A stretch of 18,005 bases of DNA from an uncultured Bacilli bacterium (GCA_944363655.1 CALVUU010000106.1:1-18005), one strand, 5' to 3'. Shown: positions 6,842 through 14,591, counted from the stretch's first letter. Notes: generated by a model from the letters alone, not told the origin. Numbers and translations are program-made.

Positions 6842-7918
6842 ATGAAAAAGTTGATTTTTTTGCTTGTTTTGTTATTTCCTTTTAAAGTTTTGGCTTTAAG
6901 TGCTAGTAGTAGTATTGTAATGGATTTGGATAATGGGCGTGTTTTACATGCTAATAATATTCATGATGAAAGATTAATTGCGAGTATTACTAAAATTATG
7001 ACAGCCATAGTTACAATTGAATATGCGGATTTGGATAAAGAAGTTATTGTGGGTGAAGAAATACTTGATGCTTATGGTAGTGCCATATATATTGAACTAG
7101 GTGAAAAATTAACTTTGCGTGATTTATTGTATGGGTTAATACTTAGAAGTGGAAATGATGCGGCGGTGGTAATAGCTAAAAATGTTGCTGGTAGTATGGA
7201 TGCTTTTGCCATGTTAATGAATGAGGTTGCTAGTAAAATTGGAATGAATAATACATATTTTTATAATGCTCATGGGCTTGAGGAAGATAATGGGGCTGCT
7301 AATACATCGACAGCTTATGATATGGCTATTTTGACGAAATATGCTATGGAAAATGAAACGTTTAGAGAAATATTTGGGACTAAAAATTATAAAGTAAAAA
7401 CTAATTATAAGACGTATTCATGGACGAGTAAAAATAAACTTATTCATAATTATGATTTTATAACTGGAGGTAAGACAGGATTTACTGAAAAAGCAAGGAG
7501 AACACTTGTTACTACTGGAAGTAATAATAATATTAATTTAGTAGTTGTTACTTTAAATGATCCAAATGATTTTTTAGATCATATAACTTTGTATGAAGAA
7601 ATATTTAAAAATTATGAGGCAGTAAAAGTTATTGATAAGGATTCATTTGAAATAAGACAAGATAATGTATATGAAAGTGATACCTTATATGTTTTAGATG
7701 ATATATATGTTCCTGTTACAAAGGAAGAAAAGAAAAAATTAAAGATTAAATATGAGTTATATAAAAACAATAAATATGTTGATGGTGATAAAGTTGGTTT
7801 TATTCGAGTATTTTTAGATGAACAACTTATTAGAGAGGAAAATATATATGTTTTGGTTCAAGAAAAAGAGGAAAAGTTATCATGGTGGGAAAGATTTTTA
7901 AGGTGGATTAAATGGTAA
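6842..7918 (+). CDS. dacB: D-alanyl-D-alanine carboxypeptidase (DacB/DacF-type penicillin-binding protein)
   Basis: This class trims the terminal D-Ala from peptidoglycan stem peptides outside the membrane; in Bacillus the copy beside spmA/spmB limits cross-linking in the spore cortex. It has a signal peptide (MKKLIFLLVLLFPFKVLALS) and all three active-site motifs: SITK 48-51, SGN 103-105, KTG 211-213. The C-terminal domain (about 255-340) is the PBP5-associated beta domain, and the tail LSWWERFLRWIKW is an amphipathic membrane anchor. Length 358 is normal. AGGGG lies 7 bases before the ATG. It overlaps spmA by 7 bases, forming one operon. The symbol follows the B. subtilis context and is not the E. 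coli dacB (PBP4). Confidence 0.95.
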   Translation: MKKLIFLLVLLFPFKVLALSASSSIVMDLDNGRVLHANNIHDERLIASITKIMTAIVTIEYADLDKEVIVGEEILDAYGSAIYIELGEKLTLRDLLYGLILRSGNDAAVVIAKNVAGSMDAFAMLMNEVASKIGMNNTYFYNAHGLEEDNGAANTSTAYDMAILTKYAMENETFREIFGTKNYKVKTNYKTYSWTSKNKLIHNYDFITGGKTGFTEKARRTLVTTGSNNNINLVVVTLNDPNDFLDHITLYEEIFKNYEAVKVIDKDSFEIRQDNVYESDTLYVLDDIYVPVTKEEKKKLKIKYELYKNNKYVDGDKVGFIRVFLDEQLIREENIYVLVQEKEEKLSWWERFLRWIKW

Positions 7919-8493
7919 GTTATATTTGGTTCTTTTTAATAGTTATAGGTATTTTGTTTTCTTTATTTACAGGACGTCTTGATGTTATTAATGATAGCAT
8001 TTTAACTAATGGAAGTGAGGCTCTTGATTTAATGTTATCAATACTTCCTATCATAGTTTTATGGACGGGTATTATGAAAATTGCTGAAGAGGCAGGTTTA
8101 CTTCAAAAATTTGCTAGGTTGGCTCAGCCTCTTTTATCGAGACTTTTTCCGAGTGTTCCTAGAGATAATCCAGCATTGGGGTTTATTGCCTCAAATATCG
8201 CCGCTAATATGATGGGGTTAGGTAGTGCAGCAACTCCTTTTGGTTTAAAAGCAATGAGTGAATTGCAAAAAATAAATGATAAAAAAGATACGGCTAGTGT
8301 AGCGATGATTACTTTTTTGGTTTTAAATACAGCGGGAGTAACAATTGTTCCTACGACGGTTTTAGCTTTACGTATTGCTCATGGTTCACTAAATCCTTCA
8401 GAAATTATCCTGCCGGGGGTTATAGCTACATTTTGTTCAAGTGTGGGAGGATTGTTACTCGATTACTTTATACGTAAAAGGAGAAAGAAATGA
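7912..8493 (+). CDS. spmA: Spore maturation protein A (nucleoside-recognition/Gate domain membrane protein)
   Basis: SpmA acts with SpmB in dehydrating the spore core in Bacillus; both are multi-helix membrane proteins with the nucleoside-recognition (Gate) domain. The sequence shows the family core DLMLSILPIIVLWTGIMKIA, the conserved NIAANMMGLGSAATPFGLKA and a basic C-terminus RKRRKK. Length 193 is typical. The ATG lies in the last codons of dacB (aaATGGTAA), and the TGA stop overlaps the spmB ATG (ATGA), so the three genes are translationally coupled. Because the TGA is used right at a coupled junction, it also shows that TGA is a stop in this genome. Confidence 0.95.
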   Translation: MVSYIWFFLIVIGILFSLFTGRLDVINDSILTNGSEALDLMLSILPIIVLWTGIMKIAEEAGLLQKFARLAQPLLSRLFPSVPRDNPALGFIASNIAANMMGLGSAATPFGLKAMSELQKINDKKDTASVAMITFLVLNTAGVTIVPTTVLALRIAHGSLNPSEIILPGVIATFCSSVGGLLLDYFIRKRRKK

Positions 8494-9008
8494 ATATTTT
8501 ATCTAAGATAGTTATTCCTGTTTTTGTAGTATTTGTAGTATTTTATGGTTTTAAAAAACGTGTTAGTATTTATGATGCTTTCTTAGAAGGAGCTAAAGAA
8601 GGACTTATGATATCTTTTAATATATTTCCTTCAATTATTGCTATGGTATTTGCTATAAATATATTTTTAGATAGTAATTTTGTTTATGAAGTTTTAGGAA
8701 TATTTGACCCAATTTTACAACTTATAAATATTCCTATTGAAATTATGCCAATGGCTTTGCTTAGACCCATATCTGGAACAGCAACTTTAGCAATAATGAA
8801 TGATATATTTATTAATTTTGGACCTGATTCCTACGCAGGAAGGCTTGCTAGTGTTTTGCAAGGTTGTACAGATACTACTATTTATGTTTTAGCTCTTTAT
8901 TTTAGCTCAATTGGAGTTAAAAGGATAAGATATTCACTTGCTGTGGGTTTATTTGCAGATTTAGTAGGAATTACAGTGGCTTTTTTAATAACCATGTTAT
9001 TTTTTTGA
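8490..9008 (+). CDS. spmB: Spore maturation protein B
   Basis: Partner of SpmA in spore core dehydration. It is a hydrophobic protein with Gate-domain signatures: EGAKEGLMISFNIFPSIIAM, RPISGTATLAIMNDIF, GPDSYAGRLASVLQGCTDTT and a final helix ending LITMLFF. Length 172 is typical. It starts by ATGA overlap with spmA and ends in TGA just before an independent rluB promoter. SpmA/SpmB homologues also exist in some non-sporulating bacteria, so their presence alone does not prove sporulation, but the dacB-spmA-spmB-rluB order matches Bacillus. Confidence 0.95.
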   Translation: MNILSKIVIPVFVVFVVFYGFKKRVSIYDAFLEGAKEGLMISFNIFPSIIAMVFAINIFLDSNFVYEVLGIFDPILQLINIPIEIMPMALLRPISGTATLAIMNDIFINFGPDSYAGRLASVLQGCTDTTIYVLALYFSSIGVKRIRYSLAVGLFADLVGITVAFLITMLFF

Positions 9009-9014
9009 AATATG

Positions 9015-9023
9015 TGATATACT
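9015..9023 (+). promoter_or_regulatory. Extended -10 promoter of rluB (TGATATACT)
   Basis: TGATATACTT occurs here and identically before the genes at 13408 and 16669. The box ends 17 bases before ATG 9041. No convincing -35. The short gap after spmB suggests rluB has its own constitutive promoter, separate from the sporulation operon. Confidence 0.55.
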
Positions 9024-9040
9024 TTAAGTGGTGGTTTTAT

Positions 9041-9760
9041 ATGGAACGCTTACAAAAGGTTATTGCAGCGTACGGTTATACTTCTAGAAGAAAAGCTGAA
9101 GAGTTAATAAAAAGACAAAAAGTTATGGTTAATGGAAAAATTGTAACTGAACTTGGAACCAAAGTGGACATGCACGATATAATAAGTATAGATGGTGTTA
9201 TTATTAATAAAGATGTTAAGCATGAATATTACATGCTTAACAAACCGCGGAGTGTAATTAGTAGTGTTACAGATGATGCGGGACGAATTACAGTTGTCGA
9301 TTTAATCGATACTGATGCACGAATTTATCCAATTGGAAGACTTGATTATGATACTACGGGACTCATTTTGCTTACAAATGATGGTGATTTTGCCAATTCC
9401 TTGATGCATCCAAGTTTTGAAATTGAGAAAACATATATAGCTAAATTAGATAAGGTACTTAGCAAGGACGATATTTTAGCAATTAAGAAAGGAATTACCG
9501 TTGATAAGAGAAAAGTTGAAGTAAAGCGTTTTAAAGTGAAAAAACGTGATTTAGAAAAAAATACTGATATTGTAGAGATTACAATTGTGGAAGGGCGTAA
9601 TCATATAATTAAGAAATTATTTAAAGAATTGGGGATTAATGTTACTAAATTAAGTCGGATTGGTTATGGTTTCTTAGATATTAAAAGTTTAAAATCTGGT
9701 GAATATCGTATGTTAACCATTAAAGAAATTAAAAAATTGTATGCTTTGGCTAAGAAGTAG
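9041..9760 (+). CDS. rluB: 23S rRNA pseudouridine synthase, RsuA/RluB family
   Basis: It converts a specific uridine of large-subunit rRNA to pseudouridine (position 2605 by E. coli numbering for RluB). The N-terminal S4 RNA-binding domain (MERLQKVIAAYGYTSRRKAE to about residue 60) precedes the catalytic domain, with GRLDYDTTGLILLTNDG at about 99-115 and catalytic Asp102. The motif EGRNHIIKKLF is typical of the RsuA branch. The frame extends to an upstream ATG at 9005, but ATG 9041 gives the usual MERLQK start, with GTGGTGG 6 bases ahead. Length 239 is normal. It lies after spmB as in B. subtilis. RluB and RsuA are hard to separate by eye; context favours RluB. Confidence 0.93.
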   Translation: MERLQKVIAAYGYTSRRKAEELIKRQKVMVNGKIVTELGTKVDMHDIISIDGVIINKDVKHEYYMLNKPRSVISSVTDDAGRITVVDLIDTDARIYPIGRLDYDTTGLILLTNDGDFANSLMHPSFEIEKTYIAKLDKVLSKDDILAIKKGITVDKRKVEVKRFKVKKRDLEKNTDIVEITIVEGRNHIIKKLFKELGINVTKLSRIGYGFLDIKSLKSGEYRMLTIKEIKKLYALAKK

Positions 9761-9778
9761 GGACTTTTTAGCCTTTTT
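9748..9778 (+). terminator. Intrinsic terminator of rluB
   Basis: ggctaagaagt (9748-9758) pairs with actttttagcc (9763-9773) through 11 pairs including one G-T wobble, with a 4-base loop and then TTTTT. The 5' arm lies in the last codons and stop of rluB. Confidence 0.8.
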
Positions 9779-9804
9779 ACTAAAGGAACTAAGAAAGGAA
9801 TTTT

Positions 9805-10335
9805 ATGAAAACAGAAATTAAATTATCAGCAGCAAGTAATAAAGAAATAAAGAAAATAATGGATAATGTAAGGGTAGAAAATAGTCCATTTATAATGGAA
9901 ATTTATAAACTTTTACGAAAACTTAAAGAGGATAAGTTAAAAAACAATATAGTTATATATCCGCAGGAAGAATTTAAGAATTTTGGCTTGAAAGATCGAG
10001 CAATTGATAGGTTAGTTGCTAGATATAAAGATATTATGTTATGTGTGGATATATATAATAAATATGATAGTAAAATGATTGTGAAAAACATGATGATTTT
10101 TGCTAAAGTTATAAGAAAAGTTGCAGCAAACATAGATTTAGATCGCGTTATATATGTCCGTATTTTTAAAAAAGGAAATGTAGATAGTAATAAAGGGTAT
10201 AAAATTGAACGGGGATATTGTGATAAGTATCGTGAATTTAATGTTGATATCTTAGATTTATTAACTATTTCTTTAGAAGAAATAACTTTAAATGGTTATG
10301 GTGAAATTGCTGGTATTATGAAAAATTGGCATTAA
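9805..10335 (+). CDS. Unrecognised soluble protein
   Basis: 176 residues with AAGGAA about 6 bases before the ATG and terminators on both sides, so it is a single-gene unit or shares a weak read-through from rluB. The sequence is basic and helical at the start (MKTEIKLSAASNKEIKKIMD, then EIYKLLRKLKEDKLKNN), with a mixed alpha/beta middle containing a lone VIYVRIFKKGNV strand and an acidic end. No signal, membrane segment or catalytic motif is seen. The basic N-terminal half might contact nucleic acid, but this is a guess; no family recognised. Confidence 0.8.
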   Translation: MKTEIKLSAASNKEIKKIMDNVRVENSPFIMEIYKLLRKLKEDKLKNNIVIYPQEEFKNFGLKDRAIDRLVARYKDIMLCVDIYNKYDSKMIVKNMMIFAKVIRKVAANIDLDRVIYVRIFKKGNVDSNKGYKIERGYCDKYREFNVDILDLLTISLEEITLNGYGEIAGIMKNWH

Positions 10336-10343
10336 AAATATAC

Positions 10344-10366
10344 AAAAAGCCTAAGTAGGCTTTTTT
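10344..10366 (+). terminator. Intrinsic terminator
   Basis: Perfect 9-bp stem (aaaaagcct 10344-10352, aggcttttt 10357-10365) with loop aagt, running into T6. It ends the gene at 9805; it could also work on the minus strand. Confidence 0.85.
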
Positions 10367-10385
10367 AAATTAGTAAATTATATTT

Positions 10386-10415
10386 TTGAAAAGTTGCTTT
10401 TATAATATATATAGT
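10386..10415 (+). promoter_or_regulatory. Promoter candidate for the methyltransferase
   Basis: TTGAAA (10386-10391), 18-base spacer, TATAGT (10410-10415), followed by a strong AAAGGAGGT Shine-Dalgarno at 10426-10434. TATAAT at 10401 is an alternative -10 but lacks a spaced -35. Confidence 0.5.
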
Positions 10416-10439
10416 TATTAATTCTAAAGGAGGTAAATT

Positions 10440-11463
10440 GTGTTAAATAAGAAGTTTAAGATACTTAGTTTATTTGCTGGTGCTGGTGGCTTGGATTTAG
10501 GGTTTGCGTATGCTGGTTTTGAAATAATTTATGCAAATGAATATGATAAAACAATTTGGGAAACTTATGAAAAAAATCATAAAAACTCCTTTAGACCATA
10601 GAGATATAAGAAAAATAGATTCATCTGAATTGCCTGAGTGCGATGGTATAATCGGAGGTCCTCCTTGTCAAAGTTGGAGTGAGGCTGGTTCTTTAAAAGG
10701 AATCGATGATTCTAGAGGACAATTATTTTTTGAGTTTATTAGAATTTTGAAAGATAAAAAACCTAAGTTTTTTGTGGCTGAAAATGTATCAGGTATGTTA
10801 TCAAAAAGGCATCAAGAAGCTGGGTATGAAATGCATATAAAACTTTTAAATGCCAATGATTATGATGTTTTCCAAGATAGATTAAGCGTTTTTTATGTTG
10901 GTTTTAGAAAAGATTTAAATGTTAAATTTGAATTTCCCAAACCATTTAATCATAAACCCACATTAAAAGAAGCGATTTATGATTTGAAAGATAATGCAAT
11001 TCCTGCTAGGGAGAAAAATAAGACTAATGGAGATAAATGTAAAATTCCTAATCATGAATACATGATAGGTACATATTCTACAATATATATGTCGAGGAAT
11101 AGAGTTCGCAATTGGGATGAACCATCATTTACTATACAAGCTGGAGGAAGACATGCTCCTATTCATCCTCAAGCTCCTAAAATGATTCAAGTAGATAAAA
11201 ATAAAAGAATTTTTGTACCTGGACAAGAAAATTTGTATAGAAGATTGTCGGTTAGAGAATGTGCTAGAATACAAACATTTCCCGATGATTTTATATTTTA
11301 TTATAATGATTTGGCAACTGCTTATAAAATGATTGGTAATGCAGTCCCAGTTAATTTAGTTAAAGCAGTTGCCAGTCAAATAAAAAAAGTTTGGAGGTTT
11401 TGGTTGATGGATTATGTAACATATTATAAAAACATTCTTTATAATTTAATATATTTTAACTAA
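10440..11463 (+). pseudogene. C5-cytosine DNA methyltransferase, frameshifted (HaeIII-like group)
   Basis: The enzyme would methylate C5 of cytosine in a short DNA target. A GTG start at 10440, 5 bases after AAAGGAGGT, reads 53 codons with motif I ([14 protein letters not shown]) and [19 protein letters not shown], then hits TAG at 10599. The rest continues one frame over, from about 10582: motif [11 protein letters not shown] (Cys codon 10666-10668), motif VI ENV, motifs [16 protein letters not shown] and MIGNAVPVN. Removing one A from the A5 run at 10581-10585 restores [11 protein letters not shown]. Further decay: a short in-frame loss after KRHQEA (about 10818), and motif VIII QDRxR reads QDRLS. 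The region [23 protein letters not shown] resembles GGCC-type enzymes, so that target is plausible. The frame-1 ORF that opens at 10531 is not a natural start. Confidence 0.88.
11407..11463 (+). pseudogene. 18-codon stub, possible remnant of a partner (restriction) gene
   Basis: ATG at 11407 has GGAGG at 11393-11397 and codes [18 protein letters not shown], then TAA. It is in the same frame as the methyltransferase body, which now reads into it. If the A7 run at 11382-11388 were A6, the methyltransferase would end at TGA 11406-11408, overlapping this ATG (TGATG), a classic coupled-gene junction. I infer a truncated downstream gene, possibly the cognate endonuclease. The stub is too short to identify. 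Confidence 0.3.
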
Positions 11464-11491
11464 AAAAGACTAGTGATGAACTAGCCTTTTT
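11461..11491. terminator. Bidirectional intrinsic terminator
   Basis: gactag (11468-11473) pairs with ctagcc (11481-11486), one G-T wobble, 7-base loop. T-runs lie on both sides in the respective reading directions (A6 before, T5 after), serving the methyltransferase remnant on plus and ferredoxin on minus. Confidence 0.75.
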
Positions 11492-11681
11492 CTTCAGCAT
11501 CTTCAACTATTTCAATTGCTCCGACTGGGCAAGAAGCAATAGCATTTTGTAATGCTTCAGAATCTAAGTTTTCATTGTTAGTTGCATGTGATAAGTTATC
11601 TTGAAAATCAAAGTGTTCATTATCGATAGCAATGCACATACCACAACCAATACAAGTATCTTTAACAACTATTTTTTTCAT
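11481..11681 (-). CDS. fer: Single-cluster [4Fe-4S] ferredoxin
   Basis: A 66-residue acidic electron carrier. One cluster is bound by CIGCGMC (Cys10, Cys13, Cys16) and the distant Cys51 followed by Pro (SCPVGAIEI). The second CxxCxxC set of 2[4Fe-4S] ferredoxins is missing, so it belongs to the monocluster Bacillus/Thermotoga-type group. It should donate low-potential electrons in the cytosol; the partner is unknown. GGAGGA lies just before the ATG and a well-spaced TTGATT/TATAAT promoter precedes it. It is a single-gene unit ending in a shared terminator. Confidence 0.95.
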   Translation of the reverse strand: MKKIVVKDTCIGCGMCIAIDNEHFDFQDNLSHATNNENLDSEALQNAIASCPVGAIEIVEDAEEKG

Positions 11682-11699
11682 CTGTCTCCTCCTTGTATA

Positions 11700-11728
11700 A
11701 TTATAGTAAATAGAATTTTAAAAATCAA
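11700..11728 (-). promoter_or_regulatory. Sigma-A-type promoter of the ferredoxin gene
   Basis: Minus strand TTGATT (11723-11728), 17-base spacer, TATAAT (11700-11705). The -10 box ends 18 bases before the ATG. Confidence 0.75.
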
Positions 11729-11757
11729 CGATAAATATTTCAAAATAACTGATTTTA

Positions 11758-11766
11758 TGTTATTAT
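11758..11766 (+). promoter_or_regulatory. Extended -10 promoter candidate (TGTTATTAT)
   Basis: TGTTATTAT ends 18 bases before ATG 11785, with a weak TTTCAA 17 bases upstream. It probably drives the gene at 11785 and yunB. Confidence 0.45.
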
Positions 11767-11784
11767 TGTGATAGAGGTAGCGGT

Positions 11785-12630
11785 ATGGATTCAAGAATGA
11801 ATAAATATAGTGAAGATAATACAATGTCGAGAGTATCAAAGAATGCTTCGTTATATAAAGAGATTAACGATAGTGAGCTTGAAAATTTTAGTGTGAAAAG
11901 TAATGCAACTGTTATAGGTAATCAGGAACCGGAGATTGATATTGAAAAAATTAAGAAAATTTTAGATAAGAAATATAATGAGGCTCCGAAAAGAAGAAGT
12001 ATTAGAGTAGAGCCACGAGAAGAAGAAAGACGTTTGGTAGATGATACTCCAACTAAAGAATATGATTTAAATGTTATTTTAGAAAAAGCTAAGGATGAAA
12101 AAGAAGAAACTTATGAAGAAGCAAGGGCTAAAAAACTTAGAAATACGCAATATGATATTTTGAATAATTTGAATATTTATAATAAAGATAAAGAAGAACA
12201 AACGTTAAAACCGGAGATAAATAAAGCTGAAGAAGATTTGATGGAACTTATAAATACAATAACGATTAATGAAGCAAAAATTAAAGAAGGACATAAAGAT
12301 GATGATGCAGATCCTTTAAGTATATTGGAAGATTTAAAAGGAGATGAAGGAACAGCAGTATATGAAAAAATGGCTGATGAAGTAAAAATAGAAGCAACGA
12401 GTAATATTGAATTAGAAAACTCTAATCATCAAGATGATAAAGAAGATAATTCTCTTGATAATTCTTTTTATACTACTACAAGTTTTAAGAAAAAAGATTT
12501 TGAAGATGATAATGATGATTTTTTAGATGATAATAAAATGGGTATTGGATTAAAAATATTAATAGTAGTAGTAATAATTATATTTGCTGTGGGTTTATTT
12601 TTGTTTTTAAAATCATTTCTAAATTTTTAA
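11785..12630 (+). CDS. Acidic, coiled-coil-prone protein with C-terminal membrane anchor, unknown function
   Basis: 281 residues. A long hydrophilic, Glu/Asp/Lys-rich cytoplasmic part with helical, likely coiled segments (IDIEKIKKILDKKY, VILEKAKDEKEETYEEARAK) ends in an Asp-rich stretch (DFEDDNDDFLDDNK). One C-terminal helix (IGLKILIVVVIIIFAVGLFLFL) leaves only a few residues outside. AGAGG lies about 8 bases before the ATG at 11785. A later ATG at 11824 (MSRVSKNASLY) is an alternative start, since similar-looking proteins I recall begin there. It lies 15 bases upstream of yunB in one unit, so a link to envelope or sporulation is possible, not shown. Confidence 0.8.
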   Translation: MDSRMNKYSEDNTMSRVSKNASLYKEINDSELENFSVKSNATVIGNQEPEIDIEKIKKILDKKYNEAPKRRSIRVEPREEERRLVDDTPTKEYDLNVILEKAKDEKEETYEEARAKKLRNTQYDILNNLNIYNKDKEEQTLKPEINKAEEDLMELINTITINEAKIKEGHKDDDADPLSILEDLKGDEGTAVYEKMADEVKIEATSNIELENSNHQDDKEDNSLDNSFYTTTSFKKKDFEDDNDDFLDDNKMGIGLKILIVVVIIIFAVGLFLFLKSFLNF

Positions 12631-12645
12631 TACATAATATTTAAT

Positions 12646-13374
12646 ATGAAAAGACTAAGAATGCGGAAAAATTATAAAATATCAAAAATATTAATTGTAG
12701 TATTATTTTTGATATTTTTTTTAACTTTTTTGTTATTTAAAGTTTATAGTGAAAAAGTTACTCCCAAAATTATTCAAGTAGCTGATGCAAGGATTAAAAG
12801 ATTTACAGAATCATTTTTGAGTAATAATATTGGATATGATATTTTAAATGATGATGTTATTGAAAATATTTTAGTTATCAATAAAAATTCTGAAGGAGAA
12901 ATACTTTATGTCGATTATAATTTAGATCAAGCTTATTTAGCTTTAGATGTTGTTACGAAAAAGTTAAATGATTTATTGGTTAATTTAGAAAATGGTTATA
13001 TAGAAAATAATAATGATAATAGTATTACAAGTAGTGAATACGGGTTAATTTTAGAATTGCCTATGTTTATTGCATCTGATAGTGCTTTACTAGCTAATTT
13101 AGGTCCAAAAATTTATTTGAAAGTTAATTTTATTGGATCATTGCTTACTAATATTAAAAGTCAAATAGTTGATTATGGAATGAATAATGCTTTAGTAGAA
13201 TTATATGTTACTATAAAAATTAATGAAGAATTAATATCTCCAGTTACAAAAAGTACTCATGAAATTGAGTATGATGTTTTAATAGCTTCTAAAGTTATTA
13301 ATGGACGTGTACCAACATTTTATGGTGGACAGATTGTTGAAGAAAGTAGTTTATTATCTATTCCAATTGAATAA
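12646..13374 (+). CDS. yunB: Sporulation protein YunB
   Basis: YunB is a mother-cell-expressed membrane protein of B. subtilis needed for normal sporulation, mechanism unknown. Here a basic N-terminus and one helix (ILIVVLFLIFFLTFLLFKVY) precede an extracytoplasmic domain. That domain shows the family pattern: TPKIIQVADARIKRFTESFL near residues 44-63, NSEGEILYVDYNLDQAYLAL, then a beta-rich end with LKVNFIGSLLTNIKSQIVDYG, an IKINEELISPV strand and VINGRVPTFYGG. Length 242 fits the family (about 250). No Shine-Dalgarno is visible; it follows the upstream gene by 15 bases and is probably cotranscribed. Confidence 0.85.
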   Translation: MKRLRMRKNYKISKILIVVLFLIFFLTFLLFKVYSEKVTPKIIQVADARIKRFTESFLSNNIGYDILNDDVIENILVINKNSEGEILYVDYNLDQAYLALDVVTKKLNDLLVNLENGYIENNNDNSITSSEYGLILELPMFIASDSALLANLGPKIYLKVNFIGSLLTNIKSQIVDYGMNNALVELYVTIKINEELISPVTKSTHEIEYDVLIASKVINGRVPTFYGGQIVEESSLLSIPIE

Positions 13375-13380
13375 AAATTG

Positions 13381-13389
13381 TGATATACT
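13381..13389 (+). promoter_or_regulatory. Extended -10 promoter (TGATATACT)
   Basis: The same TGATATACTT as before rluB and the S1 gene, ending 18 bases before ATG 13408. The Shine-Dalgarno AGGGTGAG follows directly, so the predicted transcript starts at about the ribosome site. Confidence 0.55.
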
Positions 13390-13407
13390 TGATAATAGGG
13401 TGAGAAT

Positions 13408-14247
13408 ATGAACCAAGTTTTTGTTAATGAGGCTTTTTCTAAAGCAATAGATGATTATTTAAAAAGTTCAGATAATGTTCAAGGAGTTACCTATAATTCT
13501 TTTTTAGTTGTAGTTGTTAGAATGCTTGTTTGTATATATAGTGAACTTGATATTATTAACCCTATGGTAATTGGTGATGTAGATTTATTATATAAAAATT
13601 TAACAAAATTTGGTTATAGTAAAGATTCTTTAAATATCTTTTTTAGTAATTTGCAACTATTTTATGAGATAGAAGGTAATAATGAAAATATTACTAAAAA
13701 GGAAAAAAATCCTTATTTTGTGTTAATTCAAAAAGATTTGATTGATATGTTCATTGCTAAAAAGTTAAATTTTTATTTAACAGAAGAAGAAGTAAAAGAA
13801 TTTTATGATTTACTTTATACACCTTTTTCTAAAAATCCTTTAAGAGTTTCTTATAATTTTTTAACATCATCAGTAAATGGTAATGATGTAATGGAAATTG
13901 ATAATTATTTTAAGACCCAAATGCGGGAAAATGTTAAGGTTGTATTGCCTAAAGAAAAACATTATTTAAATGTAAAGGCTTATGAAATTTTAAATTATTC
14001 GATGGATGATTTAAATAAAATGGATAGTTCAGAATTGGATAGAGTTAATCATCAAGTGTATGACTATTTTAAAATAAGAGAAAATGCAATTAATAAAGAA
14101 TATTTACTAGAAAAAGCAATTGAAGCTGTGGAAAGAGAAAAAAATAAAGTTACATCTGGTAATGGTTATGTTGATATCTTATTAGTTATAAGTGTAATTT
14201 GTACAGTTATCATGATAGTTGGTATAATAGCGTTTATAGTTATATAA
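13408..14247 (+). CDS. C-terminally membrane-anchored protein, unknown function
   Basis: 279 residues, mostly helical and soluble, with one C-terminal helix (YVDILLVISVICTVIMIVGIIAFIVI) ending at the last residue, a tail-anchored layout with the bulk in the cytoplasm. A charged helix (REKNKVTSGNG) precedes the anchor, and EKAIEAVEREKNK may be coiled. No motif or family recognised. AGGGTGAG precedes the ATG. It is directly followed by yutD, whose Shine-Dalgarno overlaps its stop codon, so the two form one unit. Confidence 0.8.
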   Translation: MNQVFVNEAFSKAIDDYLKSSDNVQGVTYNSFLVVVVRMLVCIYSELDIINPMVIGDVDLLYKNLTKFGYSKDSLNIFFSNLQLFYEIEGNNENITKKEKNPYFVLIQKDLIDMFIAKKLNFYLTEEEVKEFYDLLYTPFSKNPLRVSYNFLTSSVNGNDVMEIDNYFKTQMRENVKVVLPKEKHYLNVKAYEILNYSMDDLNKMDSSELDRVNHQVYDYFKIRENAINKEYLLEKAIEAVEREKNKVTSGNGYVDILLVISVICTVIMIVGIIAFIVI

Positions 14248-14255
14248 GGAGGTTT

Positions 14256-14546
14256 ATGGATAAAGTTTTAATTGATGGTAGAGAATATGAAGTAATTAAG
14301 AATTATCGAGATGCTTTAAATGTTTATGATTTAGAAGGTAAGATTACGGAATATTTTTATGATTTTGATTATATTTTAGGAGATTATGCTTATGGTAAAG
14401 TTAGATTAAAAGGATTTAATGAAAGAAATAATAAGCATTATAAGGCTATTAATGATTATGCTAAAATTAATGATTATATAAAGAATAATTGTGCATATGA
14501 TTGTAGATATTTTATTTTAAAAAAATTGTTAGTTGAAAAAAAGTAA
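14256..14546 (+). CDS. yutD: YutD-family protein
   Basis: A 96-residue cytosolic protein of the YutD family (DUF1027), conserved in Bacillota with no settled function. The hallmark is YDFDYILGDYAYGKVRLKGF near residues 32-51, followed by a Lys/Tyr/Asn-rich stretch and NCAYDCRYFILKKL at the end. The frame is open from 14199, but ATG 14256 is chosen because AAGGAGG (14247-14252) is 3-4 bases ahead and the conserved start (VLIDGREYEVIKNYRDAL) follows. It shares an operon with the preceding tail-anchored protein. In B. subtilis yutD lies in the yun/yut neighbourhood also represented here. Confidence 0.85.
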   Translation: MDKVLIDGREYEVIKNYRDALNVYDLEGKITEYFYDFDYILGDYAYGKVRLKGFNERNNKHYKAINDYAKINDYIKNNCAYDCRYFILKKLLVEKK

Positions 14547-14561
14547 TTGTTTTGTTATAAT
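14533..14561 (+). promoter_or_regulatory. Strong sigma-A promoter
   Basis: TTGAAA (14533-14538), exactly 17 bases, TATAAT (14556-14561) with an extended TG (TGTTATAAT). The -35 lies inside the end of yutD. It drives the gene at 14592 and is the best promoter in the window. Confidence 0.85.
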
Positions 14562-14591
14562 TACATATAGAATAAAGAAGGGATGATTATC

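Noticed and set aside
9903..10133. Minus-strand 76-codon frame
   Set aside because: Antisense shadow of the gene at 9805; no ribosome site, hydrophobicity is an artefact of antisense AT-rich codons.
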